6,766 nucleotides of DNA, taken from the NCBI GenBank assembly GCA_035906575.1, contig JAMIEW010000062.1:1-6766 (forward strand), in the 5' to 3' direction. Positions 1 to 6,203 of the stretch are shown in pieces. The translations under genes and the position numbers were made by a program. The notes beneath the pieces were generated by a model. It searched no databases, was not told where the DNA came from, and saw only the letters and a program-made list of their open reading frames with translations. Position 1 is the stretch's first letter; each line of letters opens with the position of its first letter. The stretch is from HK-STAS-PATE-2 sp035906575 (GTDB lineage Bacteria > Patescibacteriota > Patescibacteriia > 2-12-FULL-60-25).

Positions 1-241
1 GAATCCGAAAGCGGTTGGAGAGATTCTCTATGCGGTTCTTGAATCCCTTCGTTGGCACGCGGTTTTGCTTGGTCCCTTAATGCCAGAGACATCCAAGAAG
101 ATTTTTGCTGGTCTTGGTTTGGATGCTGAAGCCGAATCCGCCCGCCTTTGGTCGGAGTCGTTGAGCTGGGGGCAATTGAAGCCGGGGAGTGCCTTGCCAG
201 AACCAACTCCGCTTTTCCCGCGTCTTGAGGTACAATCTTAA
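1..241 (+). CDS. metG: Methionyl-tRNA synthetase, C-terminal fragment (5' end outside window)
   Basis: Only the last 79 residues are present, read from base 2 and ending in TAA at 239-241. The enzyme charges tRNA-Met with methionine in the cytoplasm. The catalytic Rossmann fold, with its HIGH and KMSKS motifs, lies upstream and cannot be seen. What remains is the end of the helical anticodon-binding domain: a leucine-rich helix leading into LLGPLMPETSKKI (about residues 23-35 of the fragment), followed near the end by PTPLFPRLE. This pair is typical of the MetRS C-terminus. The protein stops right after it, so there is no appended EMAP-like tRNA-binding domain. The stop is 3 nt from the cvpA start, which implies co-transcription. 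A related class I synthetase is the main alternative, but the PLFPR-type ending argues for MetRS. Confidence 0.85.
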   Translation, partial: NPKAVGEILYAVLESLRWHAVLLGPLMPETSKKIFAGLGLDAEAESARLWSESLSWGQLKPGSALPEPTPLFPRLEVQS

Positions 242-244
242 GAT

Positions 245-730
245 ATGTTGATCGCTGAAATTATTTTTGGGATTTTAATCGTGCTCGGCATCAGCCGCGG
301 TTATAAAGCCGGGGCCGTGCAGGGGATGGCGGATATTCTCTCGTCTATCATCGCTTTTGTGCTCGCGCGTTGGAGCTATGGCTTCTTTGCTAAGCTCTTG
401 GCATTGATCGTGCCAAACGGCGATAGTGGCCTCGCGAGATTTTTAGCCTTCATTCTCGTCTTTATCACAATTTGGAAGATTATCAGCATGTTACTGGGTA
501 TCGTTGTGGTTATGCTGAAGATCGTGACATCGTTACCGATTATTTCGTGGATCAATAAAGCGCTCGGTGCTATTTTGGGTTTTGTGCTTATTGTGATCTT
601 TATTGGTTCGACGGCGTATCTCGTCATCAACACTAAACTTGATCCTGATTTGATTCGTTGGTTTAGCTCTTCGGTCATCGCCCAGTACTGTCAAAAAGCC
701 TTCATGAATGTCTTGTTCTTCTTGGTGTAG
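245..730 (+). CDS. cvpA: CvpA family inner-membrane protein
   Basis: This 161-residue, very hydrophobic protein has about four predicted membrane segments, roughly at residues 2-17, 28-48, 63-92 and 105-127. Two features fit the CvpA family (named for colicin V production). One is the early R-G-Y-K-A-G segment (18-23) after the first helix; the other is INKALGAILGF (103-113) at the start of the last helix, matching the family's conserved D/N-x-x-x-G-x-x-x-G pattern. Length is normal for the family. The molecular role of CvpA proteins is poorly defined; they are linked to envelope integrity. The ATG lies 3 nt after the metG stop. A possible GAGGT ribosome-binding site at 227-231, inside metG, is 13 nt away, which is longer than usual. 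The gene sits between metG and tatD, which are often close neighbours in bacteria. Confidence 0.8.
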   Translation: MLIAEIIFGILIVLGISRGYKAGAVQGMADILSSIIAFVLARWSYGFFAKLLALIVPNGDSGLARFLAFILVFITIWKIISMLLGIVVVMLKIVTSLPIISWINKALGAILGFVLIVIFIGSTAYLVINTKLDPDLIRWFSSSVIAQYCQKAFMNVLFFLV

Positions 731-732
731 GT

Positions 733-1581
733 ATGCCGTTATTGATTGATACGCACTGTCACATTCACTTTCCTACCTTCGATGCTAACCGTGATGAGCT
801 CATGGGGCATTTACGTGAACGTGAGATGTGGGCGATTGCCATTGGTACTGGTTCAAAAAATTCTGTCGCGGGTATCGCTTTTGCTGAAGCGCATGAAGGG
901 ATTTTTGCGACGGTTGGTTTGCATCCTGATCATGTCACGAGCGACTACCACGACCATAATGAAGGTGAAAAACCTGAAGATTCAATTACCACCGAACGCT
1001 TAATTGAGATCGCTCGCTCATCAAAAAAGTGCGTTGCCATTGGTGAATGCGGTTTGGACTGGTATCGCTTGTCTGCGGACGTAAACGAATTAGCAATCCA
1101 GCAAGCAAAACAAGAAGTCATTTTCCATGAGCATTTAAAAGCCGCACGCGAACTTGATTTGCCACTCGTTATTCATTGTCGCGAGGCCTTGCCTCGTTTG
1201 GCTGAAATTCTTAAGGCTTGTCAGGCAGATGGTTGGACGCCGCGTGGCGTCGTGCATTCGTTTACAGGTACTTGGGTGCAAGCGCAGCCCTTGCTCGAGC
1301 TCGGATTTCATCTCGGGATCAATGGCATCGCCACCTTTCCTCCGAAAAAAGATCAAGATCCTGAAACGGTATTAAATCGGGTAATTGAACGCATGCCACT
1401 CGAGCTACTCGTGCTTGAAACGGATGCGCCGTATCTTGCGCCTGTGCCACATCGCGGCGAGCAAAACGAACCGGCACATGTACAGCACGTTGCCCAACAC
1501 GTCGCCAAAATGCGCGGTATCTCGGTTGAAGAGGTGGCGAGAGTAACGACGGAGAATGCGAGAAAGCTGTTTGGGATCTAG
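733..1581 (+). CDS. tatD: TatD family metal-dependent hydrolase (DNase)
   Basis: This 282-residue cytosolic protein belongs to the amidohydrolase-fold TatD family, whose members are Mg-dependent 3'-5' exonucleases acting on DNA and RNA. All expected metal ligands are visible: the H-x-H pair His8/His10 in DTHCHIH, Glu105 in GECGLDW, His148 in VIHCRE, His175 in VHSFTG and Asp231 in ETDAPYL. The HEH at 132-134 and the family signature GLHPDH near residue 60 also fit. It is somewhat longer than the common length of about 260, because of an acidic, His-rich insertion just after GLHPDH (DYHDHNEGEKPEDS). The ATG follows the cvpA stop by 2 nt, so translation is probably coupled; only a weak TAGGT precedes it. 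It ends in TAG and faces the convergent mutY gene. The family call is secure; the exact substrate is not shown by sequence. Confidence 0.93.
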   Translation: MPLLIDTHCHIHFPTFDANRDELMGHLREREMWAIAIGTGSKNSVAGIAFAEAHEGIFATVGLHPDHVTSDYHDHNEGEKPEDSITTERLIEIARSSKKCVAIGECGLDWYRLSADVNELAIQQAKQEVIFHEHLKAARELDLPLVIHCREALPRLAEILKACQADGWTPRGVVHSFTGTWVQAQPLLELGFHLGINGIATFPPKKDQDPETVLNRVIERMPLELLVLETDAPYLAPVPHRGEQNEPAHVQHVAQHVAKMRGISVEEVARVTTENARKLFGI

Positions 1582-1600
1582 CTTCGGCTTTCTCCGCCTT

Positions 1601-1720
1601 CGCTTTGCTTGGCACCTCTTTCACTTCGTGAAAAAGGGGATATGGATTTTACATAAATATACAGACCATAAATCCTTATTTCCCTGTCCACGAAGTGGAA
1701 AGGGATACCCCAGCAAAGCG
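1601..1720. repeat. Head-to-head pair of hairpin units forming a large imperfect inverted repeat
   Basis: Two small hairpins are copies of each other in opposite orientation. Unit one spans 1615-1637: a 9-of-10 bp stem around a TTC loop, core CACTTCGTG. Unit two spans 1681-1705: 10 bp with one G/A mismatch around a GAA loop, core CACGAAGTG. The outer flanks also pair: 1601-1609 (CGCTTTGCT) is the exact reverse complement of 1712-1720. The inner flanks pair too, GGATTT at 1644-1649 with AAATCC at 1670-1675. The block can therefore fold either as two separate hairpins or as one long interrupted stem with a loop near 1650-1669. It fills the gap between the convergent tatD and mutY genes. The layout resembles REP/BIME-like elements; it may also act as a two-way transcription terminator, although neither hairpin is followed by a clear T-run. 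Confidence 0.75.
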
Positions 1721-1735
1721 CAGGGAGGGTAAAGT

Positions 1736-2626
1736 TCATTCAGGGAGGACGAGTCGTCCTCTCTTTTCGTTCACTAAGCCGTCCTTGATGAGGCGATCAA
1801 TCATGGCGTCCACCCAAGGCTGATCTTTGACTGAGTCAAAAATGGGATCAATCACGTTGCCGACCTCAGAGCGTTTGGCGCTTTTTTGTGTTCGGACGAG
1901 AGCGAGGATGCGGCCGCGATAAATACGATCAGGGACTTTTTTGCCAGCGCGAATGGTTTCGTTTGAGGCCTTGGTCATGCGTTTTGGCGTGGCGACTTCG
2001 TTATTCAAAAAGGCTTTTGACGATGCGCAAACATTTTTTAGAGGACAGATGCCGCAGCTGGGCGTCTTGGTACAAACGGCTACCGCCAAATCAAAAGCGG
2101 CTTGTGGGATCTCATGCGTATCGCTTTTGGTGGGGAGTTCTTTGAGCGCACGTTCGCGAATGCGGTCGTCGTCTTTAAGATCGGGGTAGTGGATGCCGAG
2201 CCAGAGACGGCCTCCTACGCGGCGCAGATTGGTATCAACGGGCCAGCGGCGTTCGTGCAACGAAAAGCTCGCGATGGCGTCGGCGGTATAGGGGCCAATG
2301 CCTTTGAGCGCGAGCCATTCGTCGCGTGTTTTTGGCAGGCCTTGAGCCATGACTTGCTTGGCGATGTTTTGAAGCGCGAGCGCACGGCGGTTATAGCCGA
2401 GACCTGCCCAGGCATGCAGGACATCGGACGTCTTTGCATTAGCCAAGGTCTTGAAGGTAGGGAAAAGACGTAGCCAGTTTTTATAAAAATCCAAAACGCG
2501 GGCAACTTGGGTTTGTTGCAGCATCACTTCAGAGACGAGAATCCGATATGGGTCGCGCGTTTTGCGCCATGGCAAATCGCGGCCTTCGCGCCGATACCAC
2601 TGCAATAAAAGCGTTGACCACTTCAT
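1736..2626 (-). CDS. mutY: A/G-specific adenine glycosylase (MutY type, short form)
   Basis: This 296-residue DNA repair enzyme is expected to remove adenine mispaired with 8-oxoguanine. The HhH-GPD core is intact: catalytic Glu33 in SEVMLQQTQV, helix-hairpin-helix LKGIGPYTADAIASF (107-121), and catalytic Asp131 in VDTNLRRV. Tyr113 occupies the position where endonuclease III has its lyase lysine, which favours a monofunctional MutY-type glycosylase over Nth. Four cysteines for a [4Fe-4S] cluster are present (185, 191, 194, 200), but the first gap is five residues rather than the usual six. The last 75 or so residues do not look like the NUDIX-like 8-oxoG reader of E. coli MutY; they resemble a small winged-helix tail (PDRIYRGRIL ... 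LIKDGLV), as I recall for actinobacterial MutY. The ATG lies 5 nt after the upstream gene's stop, with no visible ribosome-binding site. Confidence 0.9.
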   Translation of the reverse strand: MKWSTLLLQWYRREGRDLPWRKTRDPYRILVSEVMLQQTQVARVLDFYKNWLRLFPTFKTLANAKTSDVLHAWAGLGYNRRALALQNIAKQVMAQGLPKTRDEWLALKGIGPYTADAIASFSLHERRWPVDTNLRRVGGRLWLGIHYPDLKDDDRIRERALKELPTKSDTHEIPQAAFDLAVAVCTKTPSCGICPLKNVCASSKAFLNNEVATPKRMTKASNETIRAGKKVPDRIYRGRILALVRTQKSAKRSEVGNVIDPIFDSVKDQPWVDAMIDRLIKDGLVNEKRGRLVLPE

Positions 2627-2631
2627 GTGGG

Positions 2632-3315
2632 TTAGCGGGCTTTAATGGTCGAGAGCGTTTCTAGAATCTGTTTGTCCGTGATGCCGCTCTGGGTATTCAG
2701 AAAAATGACATGTGTCGATGAAGCGTTCTTTTGCAAACGTAATGCATATTGAATGCTGCGATCTGGCATGACATAGCGTTCGCCGATTAGGAGGGCGTCG
2801 TGCACACTCGCGAGATAGTCAGAAGTAGATGAAACGTTTTGAGGCTTCATCGCCGTTAGGCGGCCTTCGTTATAGCGTTCAATCTGTAGCCAGCTATCAA
2901 AACGGTCACCGACTTTAGCGGTGATGAGTTCGGCTGTTTGCCCTTCGGTGGCGTTTGGAGGAATCCGCACGGTGATACCGAGGGGGAGTGAGAGAAGTTC
3001 CTTCCAGGTTTGTGTTGCTTTGACGGGGCTGAGAACGGTGGCTTGCTTGAAGAGTTGCTGTTCTTGTTGAAGAGCGACGACAAGGGCTTGGGCTTTTTTG
3101 ACTTCTTCTTGGGCTTCTTTGATGCGGTCTTCAGCATCGTCGGCTAAGAGTTCGCTTTGGCGTTCAAGGTCTTGAACATGCTGCTCGGCGGCAGTGATTT
3201 TTTGTGCTAATTCAACACGATCACGGTTAGCGGCAAAGAGAAAATACCCGGTGCTTAGGCCGGTAGCCGCGGCGCCGATCGCAATCAGCCCAATGACCTT
3301 CAGAGTACGGGACAT
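2632..3315 (-). CDS. Membrane-anchored coiled-coil protein, function unknown
   Basis: I do not recognise this 227-residue protein. It begins MSRTLKV, then has one hydrophobic segment (about 7-29, rich in Ala, Gly and Ile). Next comes a charged Glu/Lys/Gln/Ala-rich stretch (about 31-92) that looks like a continuous coiled coil, then a mixed alpha/beta domain (about 97-227) ending QILETLSTIKAR. There is no lipobox cysteine, so the N-terminus reads as an uncleaved signal anchor with the rest outside the membrane; that topology is inferred. I chose ATG at 3315 because it puts the basic MSRTLK directly before the membrane helix. In-frame GTG 3354 and ATG 3348 would add 13 or 11 residues with no hydrophobic character. 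No start has a good ribosome-binding site. The TAA is 5 nt from mutY, so the two are probably co-transcribed. Confidence 0.75.
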   Translation of the reverse strand: MSRTLKVIGLIAIGAAATGLSTGYFLFAANRDRVELAQKITAAEQHVQDLERQSELLADDAEDRIKEAQEEVKKAQALVVALQQEQQLFKQATVLSPVKATQTWKELLSLPLGITVRIPPNATEGQTAELITAKVGDRFDSWLQIERYNEGRLTAMKPQNVSSTSDYLASVHDALLIGERYVMPDRSIQYALRLQKNASSTHVIFLNTQSGITDKQILETLSTIKAR

Positions 3316-3324
3316 ATGACCGAC

Positions 3325-3353
3325 ACGATAGCAGGCCGTCACGGCCATGGCCA
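3325..3353 (-). promoter_or_regulatory. Possible extended -10 promoter for the coiled-coil/mutY transcript
   Basis: On the minus strand TGCTATCGT (3333-3325) fits an extended -10 (TG-n plus TATCGT, 4 of 6). A weak -35, TGGCCA at 3353-3348 (4 of 6), lies 17 bp upstream. The -10 ends 9 nt before the ATG at 3315, which would give a leaderless or nearly leaderless mRNA. The match is weak and overlaps two GC-rich palindromes (GGCCG/CGGCC at 3334-3346 and GGCCATGGCC at 3343-3352), so this is tentative. Confidence 0.25.
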
Positions 3354-3368
3354 CAGAATCAATGGCGC

Positions 3369-3396
3369 TTTACAAAAGGTGAAAAGTCCGTATAAT
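3369..3396 (+). promoter_or_regulatory. Sigma70-type promoter for the SNF2 gene
   Basis: The -35 box TTTACA (3369-3374, 5 of 6 to TTGACA) and a perfect -10 box TATAAT (3391-3396) are separated by 16 bp. Transcription should start near 3402-3404, only 7-9 nt before the ATG at 3411, so the mRNA would have almost no 5' leader and no room for a ribosome-binding site. An inverted repeat, TAATC-CGC-GATTA (3393-3405), overlaps the -10 box and the expected start point and could be an operator. Confidence 0.7.
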
Positions 3397-3410
3397 CCGC
3401 GATTAATCAC

Positions 3411-5597
3411 ATGCCGAATCCACGCACACCCCGTCCAGAGACTCACGGCTTCGAAACCATCCATATTCGCCTCTCGTTTATCGAGCAGGGAGCCCTTCGG
3501 CTTGAGGCCTACGGCGAGTACGGCCCTCTTCTCATCCCCATCCTCGCCCAGGGGGACGAGTTCGATACAAAAGAACAAGATGGCAAGCAACACGTCGCTG
3601 AACGCGATCTCGAGGTCGAAGCCGAGGCTCGGACGTTTTTGGCGCATGCCTACCCGGTCGTGCCTACCGAGCAGCCACATATTTTTAAGGTTTCGTCAGA
3701 AGATATCTATGCCTTCACCAAAGATATTTTGCCGGAGATCGAATATCAGTACACCATTAAAGCCGACCCAGGTGTTTTGGATAGGCTCACGATTCGCCGC
3801 CTCTCCATTCGCCCGGATATCGGCGTGAGTTCATCGCGCCAAGGTTGGTTTGATTTTTCGATTGCTTGGCATTGTGAGGCGAATGATGTTGATACAAAAG
3901 ATATTTTGACAGCGATCAAAAGCGGCCAGCCGTTTGTCCGCACCGCCGATGGCTCGTTTATTGAATACGAAAATATTGAGGATGTAGAACGCATCGCCCA
4001 ATTTCTTGAACGTGCCGAGAGTCATGATGACGGTTCATTCTCGTCGCATCTTTTTGATGCGCCAGAAATGAAGATGCTGATCGACCGCATGCAAGAAGCG
4101 CGCATGGCATCGACTGATGCGGCTTTTGCCGCGCTCTTAAATGAAGCAGAAGTTGGCAGACCGGTTGAACCAGTAAAATTGCCGGATTCTTTAGATGCGA
4201 TTTTGCGCCCTTACCAAAAAGACGGTGTTGCGTGGATGGCCTTTTTACACAAATACGGCTTCGGCGGTATTTTGGCGGATGATATGGGTTTGGGTAAAAC
4301 CCTTCAGGTTTTGGCGTATATCGCCGCAACGCGCAAAAATGGCGAAAAGCCGGATCTCGTTATTTGTCCAAAAACCCTCACGCTCACCTGGATGGATGAA
4401 GCGAGAAAGTACGTGCCATGGCTCAAGACCTTAGTGATCGAAGGGACGGCCGATATTCGTACCCAGGCATTAGCGACGACGAGTGACTATGACTTGGTGA
4501 TTACGACGTATCCCGCCGTGCAACGCGATATTCAAGGGTACCTTGATCACAAGGGTTTTCGACTTTGTATTATTGATGAAGCGCAATTTATCAAGAACTC
4601 TTCAACGGCAACCGCTAAAGCCGTAAAAGCCGTGCCGGCTGAATTGCATCTCGCGCTTACGGGTACGCCACTTGAAAATGGTGTACATGAATTGTGGTCG
4701 ATTTATGATTATTTGATGCCTGGATTTTTGGGTGATAGCAAATCATTTAGAGTGCGTTATGAGCGTCCAATTAAGGACAAGCGTGACATGCAGACGCTCG
4801 AACGTTTACGTACGCGCATCAAACCGTTCATGTTGCGCCGCACCAAGGCTGCGCTTTTGCACGACTTACCACCAAAGGTAGAACAGGTGAGTCATGCCGT
4901 GCTTACCGCCGAGCAGCTCGTTGTGTATGGACGCACGCTTGATGAAGTACGCGCCCAGGTTTTGAGAACGGTGGCAGAAAAAGGCTTCGAACAATCACGT
5001 ATCGAGATTCTTTCGGCATTGATGAAGCTGCGTCGCATTTGTGATCACCCTCATCTTGTTGATCCGCGTTTGCCTGATACTGAAGAGGTGTCGGGCAAGA
5101 TGGAGTTGGCACTTGAGCTTATCCGCCAGGCAAAAGAAGGTGGTCATAAGGTGCTGTTGTTTAGCCAGTTCACCAGCATGTTAGACCTGATTCGCAAGGC
5201 ACTTGATCTGCATGGCATCGGCCACGCGACCATCGAAGGCAAAACAAAAGATCGTGAAGGTCAAGTTCGCCAATTTACCAAAAACCCAGACACGACCGTC
5301 TTCTTATTATCCTTACGTGCCGGTGGTACGGGTTTGACCCTCGTCGAAGCCGACACCGTCATTCTCTTTGATCCGTGGTGGAATCCGATGGTTGAGTCCC
5401 AGGCGATGGACCGCGCTCACCGTATCGGTCAAAAGAAGACCGTGAACGTCTATAAGCTCGTCACCCAAGGCACCGTTGAAGAAAAGGTCATGGAGCTTCA
5501 AGAACGCAAACGCCAGCTCTTTGACGCCCTCGTTCAAGAGACAGAGGCTGATCTTCAAGGGCTAACATGGGAAGAGGTGAAGGGGTTGTTTGAATAA
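3411..5597 (+). CDS. SNF2-family DNA-dependent ATPase (bacterial Swi2/Snf2 helicase-like)
   Basis: This 728-residue protein has the full Snf2 ATPase core: LRPYQKDGVAWM (265-276), Walker A DDMGLGKT (290-297), DEAQ box (389-392), LTGTP (416-420), LFSQF (583-587), RAGGTGLTL (636-644) and the arginine-finger motif AMDRAHRIGQ (665-674). Such proteins translocate on double-stranded DNA to move or strip bound proteins; the bacterial cellular role is unsettled. Residues of about 20-250 resemble the bacterial SNF2-associated domain, notably GWFDFS (145-150) and DGSF (180-183). The N-terminal SWIM zinc-finger part found in many longer bacterial relatives is absent, and no Cys/His cluster precedes the core. 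The start is well fixed: TAA lies in frame at 3393-3395 and there is no other early ATG, GTG or TTG. No ribosome-binding site precedes it, in line with the close promoter. HepA/RapA is less likely, as its Tudor-like N-terminal domains are not apparent. Confidence 0.92.
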   Translation: MPNPRTPRPETHGFETIHIRLSFIEQGALRLEAYGEYGPLLIPILAQGDEFDTKEQDGKQHVAERDLEVEAEARTFLAHAYPVVPTEQPHIFKVSSEDIYAFTKDILPEIEYQYTIKADPGVLDRLTIRRLSIRPDIGVSSSRQGWFDFSIAWHCEANDVDTKDILTAIKSGQPFVRTADGSFIEYENIEDVERIAQFLERAESHDDGSFSSHLFDAPEMKMLIDRMQEARMASTDAAFAALLNEAEVGRPVEPVKLPDSLDAILRPYQKDGVAWMAFLHKYGFGGILADDMGLGKTLQVLAYIAATRKNGEKPDLVICPKTLTLTWMDEARKYVPWLKTLVIEGTADIRTQALATTSDYDLVITTYPAVQRDIQGYLDHKGFRLCIIDEAQFIKNSSTATAKAVKAVPAELHLALTGTPLENGVHELWSIYDYLMPGFLGDSKSFRVRYERPIKDKRDMQTLERLRTRIKPFMLRRTKAALLHDLPPKVEQVSHAVLTAEQLVVYGRTLDEVRAQVLRTVAEKGFEQSRIEILSALMKLRRICDHPHLVDPRLPDTEEVSGKMELALELIRQAKEGGHKVLLFSQFTSMLDLIRKALDLHGIGHATIEGKTKDREGQVRQFTKNPDTTVFLLSLRAGGTGLTLVEADTVILFDPWWNPMVESQAMDRAHRIGQKKTVNVYKLVTQGTVEEKVMELQERKRQLFDALVQETEADLQGLTWEEVKGLFE

Positions 5598-5603
5598 GTC
5601 TCT

Positions 5604-5632
5604 TTGACCTCCCACCCCCATTTTGCTAGTGT
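5604..5632 (+). promoter_or_regulatory. Possible promoter for ppa
   Basis: In the 62-nt gap after the SNF2 gene, TTGACC (5604-5609, 5 of 6) lies 17 bp upstream of TAGTGT (5627-5632). The -10 is weak but is preceded by TG-n (5624-5626), making an extended -10. The start point would be near 5639, about 20 nt before the ATG at 5660. The leader is A/T-rich with no purine ribosome-binding site. Read-through from the SNF2 gene is an equally good explanation. Confidence 0.35.
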
Positions 5633-5659
5633 CTTCACATTACTTTTATCAAATTATCT

Positions 5660-6202
5660 ATGAAAGGCATCAATCTTTATCACGAAGTTTCGTGCGGTAC
5701 GCCAGAGGAGTTTAATGTTGTGATCGACCTCCCAAAGGGTTCGATGAACAAAGTTGAATACGATGAAGAGGGCGGTTACTTTAAGCTCGATCGCGTTTTG
5801 CATCAGCCAACATTCTATCCATTTGACTATGGTTTCATCCCGCAGACGCATGCAGGTGATGGCGATGCGACCGACGTATGCTTGTTGCTTACGCACCCAA
5901 CCTTCACGGGTTGTGTCGTGAAGGCACGTGCTATCGGCATGATCAAAACATCTGACCAAGATGGTGACGATGCTAAGATTTTGGCCGTGCCTGTTTCAAA
6001 AGTTGACCCGCGCTTTGATGAATTGACGTCCTACGAACAACTCCCAAAGCACGTGCAAGAAGAATACTTACTCTTCTTCAAAGAGTATAAAAAATTAGAA
6101 AAGAAGAAATACGATCTCATTCAAATTAATGGTTTCGGATCCGTAGATGAAGCAAAGGCAGAAATCACCGCCTCCATCGAAGCGTACAAATCCAAACACT
6201 AA
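5660..6202 (+). CDS. ppa: Inorganic pyrophosphatase, family I
   Basis: This 180-residue cytosolic enzyme hydrolyses pyrophosphate to two phosphates with Mg, pulling biosynthetic reactions such as tRNA charging and DNA/RNA synthesis forward. Length is normal for the bacterial family. Aligned by eye to E. coli Ppa, nearly all active-site residues are kept: Lys31, Glu33, Arg45, Tyr53, Tyr57, Asp67, Asp69, Asp72, Asp99, Asp104, Lys106, Tyr143 and Lys144. Two differences stand out. The E. coli Glu20 position is Asp23 (VVIDLP), and the signature reads DGDATDV where Pro and a hydrophobic residue usually occupy the A-T positions. The three metal-binding aspartates of the signature remain, so activity is expected. 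There is no evident ribosome-binding site. The stop is 1 nt from the next start, so the downstream flavoprotein gene should be co-transcribed. Confidence 0.95.
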   Translation: MKGINLYHEVSCGTPEEFNVVIDLPKGSMNKVEYDEEGGYFKLDRVLHQPTFYPFDYGFIPQTHAGDGDATDVCLLLTHPTFTGCVVKARAIGMIKTSDQDGDDAKILAVPVSKVDPRFDELTSYEQLPKHVQEEYLLFFKEYKKLEKKKYDLIQINGFGSVDEAKAEITASIEAYKSKH

Positions 6203-6203
6203 C

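Noticed and set aside
1560..1594. Stem of 8 bp (1560-1567 with 1587-1594) across the tatD stop as an intrinsic terminator
   Set aside because: The loop is 19 nt and no T-run follows, so it is not convincing as a terminator.
1582..1735. CRISPR array or tRNA gene in the convergent gap
   Set aside because: The repeats are inverted and only two in number, not direct with spacers. No cloverleaf or CCA end can be drawn.
1736..1738. UGA as a sense codon (Gly or Trp recoding)
   Set aside because: mutY ends naturally at this TGA after a complete protein, and the other genes have ordinary TGG and GGN codons with no internal TGA.
2102..2473. Plus-strand open frame of 123 codons opposite mutY
   Set aside because: It lies wholly inside the antisense of the well-supported glycosylase core, its product has no recognisable motif, and it has no ribosome-binding site. 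It is a shadow frame.
3339..3680. Minus-strand open frame of 113 codons across the divergent intergenic region
   Set aside because: It is antisense to the SNF2 N-terminus and covers its promoter. The product shows no domain or membrane topology that makes sense.
3316..3828. Plus-strand open frame of 170 codons overlapping the SNF2 start
   Set aside because: Its product is Ser/Arg/Pro-rich and low in complexity, as expected of an out-of-frame reading. It overlaps the N-terminal region of the SNF2 gene, which has coherent domain content, and the promoter at 3369-3396 lies downstream of its start.
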